The translations under genes and the position numbers were made by a program. Shown here piece after piece: positions 12,621 to 24,800 of a DNA stretch of 64,000 nucleotides. Positions within the stretch are counted from its first letter, which is position 1, and each line of letters starts with the position of its first letter. The stretch is from Argopecten irradians (Eukaryota; Mollusca; Bivalvia; Pectinida; Pectinidae): NCBI RefSeq assembly GCF_041381155.1, contig NC_091142.1, positions 4,157,778 to 4,221,777 on the forward strand. Direction: 5' to 3'. The notes beneath the pieces were generated by a model, which was not told where the DNA came from, did not search any database, and saw only the letters and a program-made list of their open reading frames with translations.

Positions 12621-14120
12621 AATCTGATACTCAATTTAATTAAGCAATACCCATCATCATGGTGTCCCTTAGCGTTGTCTTCTAAGACGATCGGTTTCTT
12701 TTTTTTTAATAACCATGCAAAAGAAATGTTGCTATTGAAACTATATCAACTTTATACTACAAAACACTAAAGACTTGTGATTTGGTAAATGCGGTGCGAT
12801 CCACTTCAATTCAAAAGTGCCAACATAAATCAGAGTGAAGTATGTTAAGTACTAAAATATTTGTCAACTTAACTGGTATTCTCATTGATAATGTCAAACT
12901 CGTCGGACCTAAAATCTAGGCTTGGGTATTTACTTTATATTAAGTTGATGATTTATAAGTTTATTGTAAATAAATCTCATCGCTGGGCGTCACTGATAAC
13001 ACCCGGTAGTAATTTGATTCAAAAATAATTATTCGATATTTTTCGATAGCTTTTGTTACCAAAATAGCGATAATGGTTGAATGATACTTGTGAATAAGTA
13101 AATGAGACAAATTAATGCTTATGTTTGATTAAGAAAGGAAGCGTCAGGAAACGACTTTTTTAATGTATCTTTTTTATCACGAAACAGATATACATTTCAG
13201 AACAATTTAAACATAGCATGACCTAAGAAAATATATTTGTACAGTAACACCGTGCTCCGAAAACAGTGTTTTGTGTCTATTTTCTTTCTTAACCCGAATC
13301 ATAAACTAACAAGGATGCATTATATTTGGCTATGAATTTCTAACTTGTTAACTGGATAAACTAATTTGCCCCGTCTTAAATAGCGTAATCGATAACACAA
13401 ACAATAAGTTTTATCGCATAGTCCGCCTGATATCCACTGATTTCACACATTATTTTCTTCATATGTCACTAAAATAATATGAACTGTAACGCCTTTCATT
13501 GACTGGTAATTCATTATGAAATCATTAACGGACACAATAAAATGACATATGTCGGGACTTCGCGGATGACAGGACTAAATGACGGGATTTTGGCAATAAA
13601 TCTGAACCTGAGATTATTCCAAATAAATGATGATGTAGCTATGAGATAAAAAGTATCTTAAATTCGTTTTCATTTTGTATGAATTTATGAAACTCGTCTC
13701 GAATATAAAATATTTGCTCACCGAAGGTTCGCAAAAATCAAATTTCTTAGGTTCGTTTTATCAAACCGCATATGACATGAACACATGATAATATTTCAAT
13801 TTATGTATATACTCTAAATGATAAATTTTGCGGAAGGAATGTAATCGGCTTTGGAAAACACCATTGTTTATCGAAATCAACAGCAAACCAATCCAAACAA
13901 TGCTTCTGATTGAATAAACATATCAACACGATTGTAAAGTACTTTTTATCTATCAATACGTGTTTGAGCTAATTGATTATAATTACGTGTATATAAAAGT
14001 AGGTTCTGTGACTGTAAGCTTATTTGTATTTTGCACATCAGCATGCCTTAGTTGTCACAGGCGAAGGTTTTATTAAATGACCTTCAATAGGATGATAGTT
14101 CGATCGTAACTTTAGCTATA
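12620..14120. other. Intergenic DNA, no gene seen
   Basis: No coding or RNA-gene evidence. Near 12,905-13,110 there is a short diverged copy of the duplicated segment at 8.2-8.3 kb (shared 'GTAAATAAATCTCA' and 'GATAACACCCGG'). Confidence 0.5.
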
Positions 14121-14127
14121 GTAATCA

Positions 14128-14254
14128 TGGGACAAGGAAGTAATTCCAACCGTGTGGACAAAACAAAACGTGTTTTATCCACACGGTTGGAATTACTTCC
14201 TTGTCCCATAACGTTTTGTTTTGTCCACACGGTTGGAATTACTTCCTTGTCCCA
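14128..14254. repeat. Perfect 44-nt inverted repeat with an extra inner arm
   Basis: The left arm at 14,128-14,171 is the exact reverse complement of 14,211-14,254. A 31-nt copy of the same right arm also lies between them at 14,178-14,208. The arm core is GGGACAAGGAAGTAATTCC. So one left arm can pair with either of two right arms. Confidence 0.9.
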
Positions 14255-14996
14255 TATTTACCATTTGAAGTAATTTGTATCCAACAGACTTTTGATTGCA
14301 TCCTGTGTCACCTGGAAAATCCTGCTGATATTACTTCTTTTAACCCTTATAGCAACCATGGCTACATTATCAGTGACATGTTTCTCCAACCATTCACTGA
14401 TTTGTCACCAGTTTTAGGCGTGGGAGATTTCTCTGTCAACTCCTAGGGTATGACACGACAACAGAACCATTGAACTATCGTCTCTTCCTGTTCTTTTGTA
14501 TATGTGAGAACAAAATAATTCCCTACCTACATGTATGAGGATGTGACAACAAAATTACATCCCTCAAGGGAATTCCTGAATGTCCTATCATCGGCAAGCC
14601 TCGGGTTGGACGTTCATGAATTTTCCTTGGGTAGTGATTTCGTTGGCACACCTTCTAGATAGGGACAGTTTCTATTAATCAACTCGTGTTTATTAGATAG
14701 AAATCTTAATGCATTGATTTTTACTCATACACTTTATATAAATTCCGTGGGTGTAGAATTTTGCGATATACTGTTTGGAACTAACTCGCTAGGAATTATT
14801 CCATTGCAGCCTATGAAAGCGTTATTTACGAAATTAAAAGTCCCATAAAATACTAGCAACTCTATAATCCTGTAAACAAACTTCCTTTCGCGGTCATTAA
14901 ATTTCGCTGTTTTCATTTCAAATCAAGTTTGCAAAGATTAATATTCTCAATAAATAGGAGGAATCACTATCAATAAATAGGATGTAGATAGTATTT

Positions 14997-15070
14997 CGCG
15001 AAAGTAAATCACACGCGAAAGTAAATCACGCGCGAAAGTAAATCACGCGCGAAAGTAAATCACACGCAAA
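14997..15070. repeat. Short tandem repeat, 18-nt unit, about four copies
   Basis: The unit CGCGAAAGTAAATCACRC is repeated in tandem with 0-2 differences per copy. It lies about 160 nt beyond the likely poly(A) signal of the giant minus-strand gene. Confidence 0.85.
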
Positions 15071-15230
15071 AGAAACTTGGTTTGCAGTATCATATTGTGT
15101 ATCATAATATATTTTATAATATGATGATACCGTCCGAGACATGTATGTGATAATTTTGTTTCAATTAGTCTGAGAGATTGAACTTTATCATATTCATTGA
15201 TAAACACAAAAATTGTCTAAGTGCAAGCGT

Positions 15231-15236
15231 TTTATT
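15231..15236 (-). terminator. Candidate poly(A) signal of the giant minus-strand gene
   Basis: TTTATT on the plus strand reads AATAAA on the minus strand, 272 nt beyond the stop codon at 15,508-15,510. It is the nearest good hexamer I saw, but others farther away cannot be excluded. Confidence 0.5.
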
Positions 15237-15507
15237 GTTCAACAATTAATATCTCATTCAAAGAATCTGTGCCATTTTATAGGTGTTTGTAATTAGTATT
15301 TCTCTGTTAAGTCTTGATAATGTTGTTTTTATTTTATACAAATGAAACTTCATAACTTTACCAAAGAGAAAACAAAATTACTACATTGATTGTTCTCTGA
15401 ATATTTATGTTAATTATCTATCTATTGAAATTATAAAACATGCTTGATAATTCGATTCCATTACACACATATATGGCCAATCAGTTATTGATAGCAAACC
15501 TACATTC

Positions 15508-15877
15508 CTATACATCTACTTCAGCCAGTTGCTTATTGCTCATCTTCACAACGTTTCCGCTGCTTTGCTGACGTTTAAAAAGTGATTGATAGCCTTTCAT
15601 TTCAACCGGATTACGCATAATTCCTGGTGCTAAAATAGGACTATCTAACAGATTCAGCGGTTCAACATCGTGTTCCTGAAGCATCCTTGGTATCGGTTCC
15701 GAATCCATCTGCACCTTGGCTGGCGGAGGATCCTCGTCTTGAACGTCGATAGGATTGTCAGTCCCTGTTTTCGATAACAAGTTTGAGCCGAGGAAGATAG
15801 ACTTGGCGGAGGCCATTCCCGGATTGAGCTGGCTTGTTGATCCTTGATTCCACAATTCGTCCTCTAAACTCCACGTG
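15508..15877 (-). CDS. Giant gene, exon 46: cytoplasmic tail and stop (residues 4895-5017)
   Basis: The terminal exon encodes most of a 136-residue tail and ends at the stop (15,508-15,510). The tail has no catalytic domain. It contains '[17 protein letters not shown]' and a C-terminal EVDV. The end has valine at positions 0 and -2, which fits a class II PDZ ligand. There are no classic NPxY or ITAM motifs. These are weak motif matches; a link to scaffold proteins is only a suggestion. Confidence 0.8.
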
Positions 15878-18800
15878 CTGTAAATAAAACATGATTATAT
15901 CCACTTACACATTGGTCATTCAGGCATAATAATAAGATTACTGTAAGAGAATAGGCATTTCCTGCTGTTCGATTCCTTCTCAATTATATTGTGTATAAAA
16001 TAAAAATTATGTTGCTATCGCATAATTCTGTATCGTGTCTTAAAACTATATATGTGTTATATTTACCTATAGACGCAAATCATGAAGGAAAGAGTAATTA
16101 AGATGTATCCGTCTTTCGTAATAATTTATTTGAAAGTGCAACTCGAGCAAATGTTACTTTTAGATATATCTTTTTTCGTTTGTAACATTTGAAAAAGTCA
16201 ATGATTATCTTACCTATCCACGCGTACAGTGTACTTCTTCAGCTTTTTGTACCTGTAGACAATGAAGATGCATAACCCAGCTACAACAATACTGGAACAG
16301 AGAATTATAGCTGTTAGTTTCCCGGCGTTGATCTTACATGTGAAGAAGGCGATGTGATCAGTGCAGTCATAAAGAGGAGGACAGGGGTCGTCGGCACATT
16401 CGTTGATTTCCTCGTCACACCATTGTTTGTGGTACCCAGAATTACAGGTGCATGTATACATGTCATAGCTGTCAGCTCTTGCGCTGTCATTACAAGGGGA
16501 ATTGCCGTTATCTGCCTGTGTACATCTGCCATAGTTACAAGGTGAAATAAGCACAAACACATGTAAGTCTATTCTAGCTGTCCTTTGGCCACCTCTGTCG
16601 CTGCCAATCATTTTATAATGTAAATGCCCATGGAAATCAGTCTCCGTTTTAATCCTCAAATCGGTGCGTTTGTATGAGGCACTTTGACTAGGCGTAAATG
16701 TGTTATTCGGTACAATGGGATCAGCCGAGTCTTCTTGGACAAGACGCGCTCCGGTTGGATGCATCTCACGGCTAACGAACGTCAGGCTCTCCCCTACGTC
16801 AGCGTCAACCATCAGCAGAGATCCAATATGGTGTTTCGTATTGTTACCTTCTAGGAAAATAACAATTTCAGCGTCTAAATGATCCGCCAGTGTAAAGTTA
16901 TCATTATGGGAGAGGAACCCTACAACTGGTGGGTCATCTACTTCAGTCACGTGTACCGTTATGACCTTTGACACTGGATGGCTGTTACTACAGGGTGAAG
17001 TCCCCTGTGCTTCGATTTCAATATATATTTGTCCAGAAAACTCTTGTGGTGGTATGAAAGTCAGTAACCCGTCAGCAGTGACTGTTAATTGGCCTGCTAA
17101 TGGTTGCTTGCTGGAGAATGTCACTGGGTCATTTTCTGCATCAGACCATGTTAATTGGTGAATTATTGTAGTGTCCTCCGCGGTATGTATGACGTCAGTT
17201 GTGATGTTGGGTGGGGTATTAAAACACGTGCTGCGCATCGTAAATAGTCCAAATTGGAATGGTGACGTCAGTGCAGTATCCGCGGCAGCAGCACGTTTCT
17301 GTCTAGTAACATCATCTTTACCTTTACCAACGAGTGTTTTATGGCATACCTGTAATAAACCATACCGTATTGATAAAAACATGTAGTGGGTATAACGAAC
17401 GCGATTTAATGAAATTGCGAAATCATTCTGTTGTTTTTGGCGTATGGAACGAAATACAATTATGTACAGTACATGTATTAAAGTCCGCAATTTTTAATTG
17501 CATTATCGGGGGTTGCTTTTATTTTTTTTGCAAACGTTGTTATCGCTTTTCACATCAATGCAATCCAGAATAACAAGAAATTTAACTTGATTTTTTTTTT
17601 AAATTATTGTACTAGCATATTTCAATAGTTACATTTCCTGATATCTTTTCTCATATATGATTAATACAAGTAATTTTTATGAACCATATTGACTGCAAGC
17701 AAATGCTTCCATAGGCTTGTTTTAAAATGTGAAATGGTGACCGTGTGTAATATGCAACCTTACCTTTGTTATCAGATATGTGCCGTTGTTTAGTTTATTT
17801 ATGCTTTCAGGATCACATTCCTCTTGAACATGTAACCATTTTCCGTCCTCTGTGAAAACGAATCTAGTTTAATATCGGTATGAGCATACGTGAAAATATA
17901 ATTGTTCTGCCATTTTATCGGCATTTTATACAATTTTATGTAGGTCTTGAGCCGAATATCGACTTTATACCCTAAAACGCTAGAATACTCCGGACTAGTA
18001 TACGAGCAAACACCAAATTTGAAAATTGACAGAAAGAATTATGCATACCGAAACAAAAAATATAATTAATTTGCTTTAAAGATTGTTCTATTTCAAAGGC
18101 AAAAACATATCTCAAATTAACTTAATATAGATTTTACTATTTTAATTATGCATTCCGGAATAAAATACATATCATTATTTTGCTTTCAGAAATTGTTCTA
18201 AACGCGAAAAGATATTGGCGAAATTAAATTAGAAATAGACGAAAATATGTCTGATTTGATAATGTGTATAGAATACTATTTATACTATAAAACCACATGT
18301 ATATTTACCAGTTGTAGGGTTATCCCAAACAGCCAGGGCGGGCACTGTGTCGTCGTTATAATCAGCCGCGTTGATCCTGACGCTGATCTTCATTTCTAGT
18401 TCGGATGACTCGATAACCGGCATCGGAGAAATGAAAAATGACAGTCCCTGGTAGTCCTGGAGTCTAAGAAAAAATATTTTGCCTTTAAGAACTACAAAAT
18501 GATATTGGGAAATTTAAAATACGATTCCAACCTCATAGCATACCATCCAATAGCCATTACATTGCTTTGTGATCCATTTATTACCTAAACGAACTCTATT
18601 GTCTATAATAAATATACGACAACACAATACTACAATGCGCCCTATATCAGAGTATTGATTTACCTGTTTGTGAGAAGTCTTGATGTATACATCATTGTAG
18701 TTTTAGGGTCGACTATTGAAGGAGAAAACTCGTCGGACGCATCAGTGCCGTAATTCTTTGTGACGTCAACGGTCGAAAGAGAGCCTATCATTATACCACT

Positions 18801-21800
18801 GCGACGTGCTATGATACAGGAAAGAAGGATGTTTTTAAAACAAAATACACGTAATACTGACAATAATTTGATTATGCATCATATCACTTGATCATTGAAG
18901 TTATGAGTTTGAAGGAAGCTATGTAAATAACACATAGTTCAAACAAAGGATACAGACTCTTTTTATTATCCTGAAGGATATTACATATACGTCGTACTAA
19001 AATCAATAATTATCTATTATTGCCTGGTTGAGAGGGCACTATTGCCTCATAGTATTGACGAGGGATGGAATAGTCCCACTATCCCATCACGAGACAATAC
19101 TATGAGGCAAAAGTGTCCTTTCAACCAGGCCATAATGGGTTTAGTACATCACCCCCACATGTGACTCGCTTTCATGGCATCATAACAGAAGCACGTCAAG
19201 CGACACTTCACAACACTTCACAACGCTATCTTCATTTCGACACCACGTTGTTACATTACTAGTACAACATATGAAATATGTGTTTCTATAACAGGATTCA
19301 GTTTCATGAAGATTGAAAGTAGAAGAATATAGAACAAGAGTAAACTGTCTTCTGTAGAAAAGCAACATTTGCTTCCATCCCCGCACACAATAGCCTGTGC
19401 GCCATCTTTACGTCTTGATCGAAACACAACGTTATATTGACGTCATGCAATGGTGACGTCACAATGCATCCACGTTCAATTTTGCGCCACATCAATAGTG
19501 GCCGCTTGCCCTGGCACTATTTCACATATTACGAATACCGCTGAAGAAAAATTTAATTCAATATATGCCTGATTTATTCACAAAAATCTTCACAAAAAGC
19601 CTTAACAGCCATACATTTATACGAGAAAAACAAAGATTGCTTCAAACAAACCTTTTATCTCGATGATCACATTAGCATTATCCGTAGATGTCGACGTTTG
19701 CTCCAGTTTCTTAATTGTTCCATCTGAAGCCATCATCAGTGTTATTTCTTCGCTTTCATTCAACATCAGCCGGAAATCCTTGCGACCTTTCAGGACATTT
19801 TTATAAGATTTTTAATTTACTATTTAACATTTTAGGTAAAATTTTTGCTTAACAGTTCAAGCATAATTTAATAATCTTTAAAAAAAAATACGAAAGCAAA
19901 CAAACAACATTTTTTTATTGTGTAAGCAGGAAATAAACATATTTCTATAACAAACTGGTAATAATAAGTCTAAAACAAATACATATGCCAATACCGCCCA
20001 ATTAAATATATACATTTTTTCTTGCGCAATGCTTGATAACTCTATATGCCATCCGCCATGTAAATTTTGCAAGCGCATAAGCGTGTTATCACCAATGACC
20101 TTTAAAATGGCGTTTTAAGGCTGCTTAAATAATTACGTGTTGATTGCTGTAAACAGTAAAGCATAAAATAACATCTTTCTGTAACATACGTGTGATACAT
20201 GTAGGTTTCATGGGAATTGCACTTCTCAGGTGAGATCTCCCCACAGCCACGAGTGAGTGATGAAGACAGCGACCAGGCTCCAGTAGGAAAGTAGATCCGC
20301 CATGTGTGTTGTTTGGATGATCTCGGAATTTTGACACGGTTGAGTTCATGTTGGTGCCGTTGAACCAGAAATGTCCGTGGATAATTTCTGCCTGTCCCGT
20401 TTTTGATATGCCAGCCTTGATCATAGGTAGAATGTCAGACGTGTTCTCAGTTGTTCCAATACTCCACTCTGTACTCAAGAAAAATAAAATAGAAAAAATA
20501 TAATTGCAGAATAAGTATGGAAGACAATATTTTTCTTAGTTGCATATACAATCAAGTCATAACTAGAGATAACTTAGTTAACGCCTTGTGCTTATGTTTG
20601 TCTAACAAATATATATTTTCATGCCAGTTGATACTTCAATAAAATAAAATCACAAAATCTGACAAAAACTATTGCACATTTGTTCTTAAAAATGTATGAT
20701 ATGCTAAGACCTTTTAACAATAACATAATATTATAATCGTATTAAATATATCATTCAGTTACTCTACACCAGACAATTTTATTCTTACCGTACACATCGG
20801 CTATATCATTTTTACTATTCCATGCCACGCCGAAACTGTCCTCGACTTCTGTGAATGACACATCTTTAATGGGATTGCCATTTCCATCAGTAGCGTCATA
20901 TTCGAATAAAGATTTCGATGCCACATGTTTGACATCTGGGGGATACAGCTCGACATTGAACTTACAAGAGAACCTTCCCGTCGTTCCTGCAGCATTGTAG
21001 GCCCAGACATTGAAGTAGTATGCATCGCCGTGGATGAAGAACTTGTCATCATCTAGGTAGATTTGACCATTGGTTGCCAAGCCAACGTCAGTCATATTGT
21101 ATAAATCGGTGTCATTCTCAGAAGTTCCAATGCCGATAGAGTAGGAGTAAACCTCACTCTCAGGATCTATACAGGACCAGTAGGCCGCTACAGTGTTGTT
21201 GGATCCGATATACTCCGTAGGCTCGTCCATGCTGTTCAGGGGATCCAAACATCTGACATATTCACATATAGCTGGGGTTGTATCTACCATAATACCGTTG
21301 GATCTTGATACAGATTCCTGTCCGGCGAAGTTCACAGCCTTGATATTTACGTAATATGTATGCGTGTCCGTTATTTCATATTCGTATTCAGACCCATTAC
21401 CAGGAGAAGCTATTGTAGGCAGTAAATCCAGGTCACCGATTTCAATTTTCATGAGATCAAAGTCACCTGGTAGACATGTTTCTGGACAGTGATCGAGACA
21501 ATCTTGTTCACAAGGCAAACACATTGTCTGATACAGCCGCATAGCGGATACACTATCCGTTGAGTTTTCATTGTCAGTTACTCCTACCCATATCTCCTTT
21601 ATGCTACTCTCACCATCATAAAATCCGGTTCCTTGCAAACAGGGTTTTCTGATATCGGTTGGAATGAGAATATGGGTAATTACAACCTCAGACCGGAAGG
21701 GATCGAATACGTCCTGGATGCCTGGTTCATTGTCGTTGTCATTTATCGTGTTAACAAAAGTTTTCAAACTTTGACCGAAATCGATTCCATTTGCAATCGC

Positions 21801-24800
21801 CTTAATGACTCCGTTTATATATAACTTAATATTGTATTTTAATTCATCGCGCGAAGATTCCGATACCAACGCAAATGTAACAATTTCTCGCGATTCATAC
21901 GGATTTGCATCTAATGTGATCCATTCTTCTACATTTTTGTATTTGCCAACGACCCAAAACATAGCATCCCATATATCACTTCCATTCTGCTGTGTCCCCA
22001 TAATACTTAAGCCGAAGCCGAACTGTTGAGGATTTGGAAGTTCGCCGTATTCGGTATCTGTGAAATTCCTGCCTTTAACAGTCGTAGTGCCGAACGTTGA
22101 GGGCGTTTGTGTGGTTGGCGTCGTGGGTTGCTGAGTTGTAGAAGAGTTAGATTCATCATCTGACTGCTCTGGTATCGTCATATTGAAACTCACCTCGTCG
22201 ATGGTCGTTCTGTATGGTGGAGTATAATTAGTCGGGAAGAGCTGAGATTCCGATCCAAAAGAAATAATTGATACAATATTATCTCCCCTTGCTGCTTTTA
22301 ACGATACTGTGTAGTTGCCAGGTATTAGAGAAAACTCAGTACTCTCCATTCCACTTTTGATAAATTTGGTTTGGGCCGTGTTATAACCTATTGTGAGAGT
22401 GGCTTTGGTTTCAGTAAAGTCGACGAATTCTGGACTGTATGGTGTGGCCATCTTTTCCCATGAAACACCACTTGAATTATGAGCGGGAAAGGTTGTTCTT
22501 TGATTCGGACAAAGGAAATCCTCTTGCGTTCTGGCAATAGCGATCCACGACGTTATTGTATCTTTGGAAGATTGAAACGTGGATATTGAAGACCAATCTG
22601 GAGTTATCTTCACATCACCATTTAGAGGGCCGGATGTGTCCACTCGGAATCTGGAACTGCTGACCGAGGAACTAAGTCCAGCCGTGTTGAGTGCGGTCAA
22701 ATGCACGAAATAAAATGTGTTAGGCAATAACGATAACCGATACATTGTAGCTTTGGTATCCCCTGTCACTAATATTGAATCAACCTTGAATTCATCAGCA
22801 ACGGTTTTCAAATCACAACTCGTCATTTGGTATAACGTTACCTCAAAGGATGCGATACTGCTTTCAGATTCTGTAAAGTTTCTCCATGAAACATCAAGTT
22901 TATCAAAATCAGCGACAAATAAGTCATCATTTCTGTCGTCTATCACGTTTCCGATTTGTAGTTCTATAGCCGTGAAATCAGGAGGAGTGGTGTCCACCAA
23001 AATAGCTGATGACGTCACAGACTGACACATATCGGCCTCGTTCTCAGCTACAACTGTGACGTAATAGGAATGACCATGCACCAGGTGAAGGTCTTGTATC
23101 TCCGCAAGAGTATCCAGCCCATACGAAGACATCGGTTTCTCATCAAACTGCTCAAATGATCTATACATTGTATCACATGCCGACGTGTTGTTATCACTAT
23201 TAGATAAGTTGAATGCGGAACTGTTGCTGGAAACTCCGACAAGGTATTGTCTTATCCCTATATCAGACTGAAAATCTGTCCATGATGCAATTATTTTTGA
23301 AACGTCTGACTGCACATCTGGTGTTTCGATCGATCCTAGAACTATAAGATCTTTGAATCCTGCCTTGACGCCGTTCGAGGTTGATTTTTCTTGACTTCCA
23401 GCCATACTAGTAGCTCTAACTGTTACATAATACGTCACGCTCTGGGCTGTCAGGTTCAGATTACGGAACGTATAAGATGTGTTTAACCCTACGTTAACAT
23501 AATAGTGAATATTTGATCTGGTTTTCTCGTAGCGATTATTATCACCTAATGCTACCTCATAGTATCTCACTGTCTGTGTAGGACTTCCGGTGTCGTCTCC
23601 AAAAGTGTCCCAATTAGCAGATAATTCCACGACGCTCTGCTGGTAGCTTATGTCCTCTTCTAGACCATCGCGGACATCGCCAGGGTTTGGTGGCTGGATA
23701 CGGACAGTGACACCGTCGGACGCAGACGTGAATGTTCGATTTAAAGCGTCCCTGACTCTTATAATATTTATGTAAGTAAACCCATTCTTCAGACTGAATT
23801 CGTCACTATAAAATGTGTGTGCGTTCTCAACAACATCTTCGAAGTCTTTGATTACGTTTCCTAGGAGATCCTCGATTTTCCACTGTACCATTTCTATAGG
23901 ACATGTATCAGAAAAGCGCCAGAATCCACGAATTGTGTTAAGACTACTTTGGTAATCTTCGTCCACTTCGGAGCCCCCATCACCAACGGTCAGCATGGGT
24001 CGAACACTGACCGTTACACTGTCCGAGTAGAACATTTTGGACAGACCGCCTTTATTTGTTACTCTTGCTGTCGCATAAAACATGTCCCCATGGCCAATGT
24101 CTAGGTTTCCAAAGAATATTTTACCCGTTGGTGAGATATCTTTATAGCGGCTAATATCAGTATGTCCAGGCTTGGAACCAAGTGCTACCTCCACCCTATG
24201 TAAGAAATTGCAAATTCAATGTAGCTTCATCATTCTATTTTTGTTCAACATCAACAATTTCGTTCAACCATATCAACCACGTTCTTTAAAAAAATGTATA
24301 TACGAGATTGCCATATGCTATATGTAGAAGTACAACTTGAATTACAATAAAAATATTTGTTTTCGGATTACCATTTTGATTTAAGATTCAGTATGAAAAG
24401 CCATACTGACTGAAAACAACATATTTATCATGTGGGATACATGGAAATTTTCGGTGCCGACAGCAATAATTTTGTGACTGAATATCTAAATGTTTATATA
24501 GTGTCAAATAATCAGACAGAGGTAAGTCGAAAGTTTAAAATAGACAGTTTATGCATATGCATGGTATTTCGTTGTTAACATATCATTAGATATTCAATCT
24601 AAGTTTTGAATAATAAAAAATAGAGAATAAAACACACCAAATTACAGACCATTTAAAAAAAGAAATATAAAAGTAATAATATGTATGCTTACTTTTCGAT
24701 TTCAGTTTCTTCGTCCGCGACATTCTCCACCAAGACTTCAACGTATGTCTGAGGGATTTGACATCTTTGATGAACAGTGATTTCTTCCCGAGACATTTTC

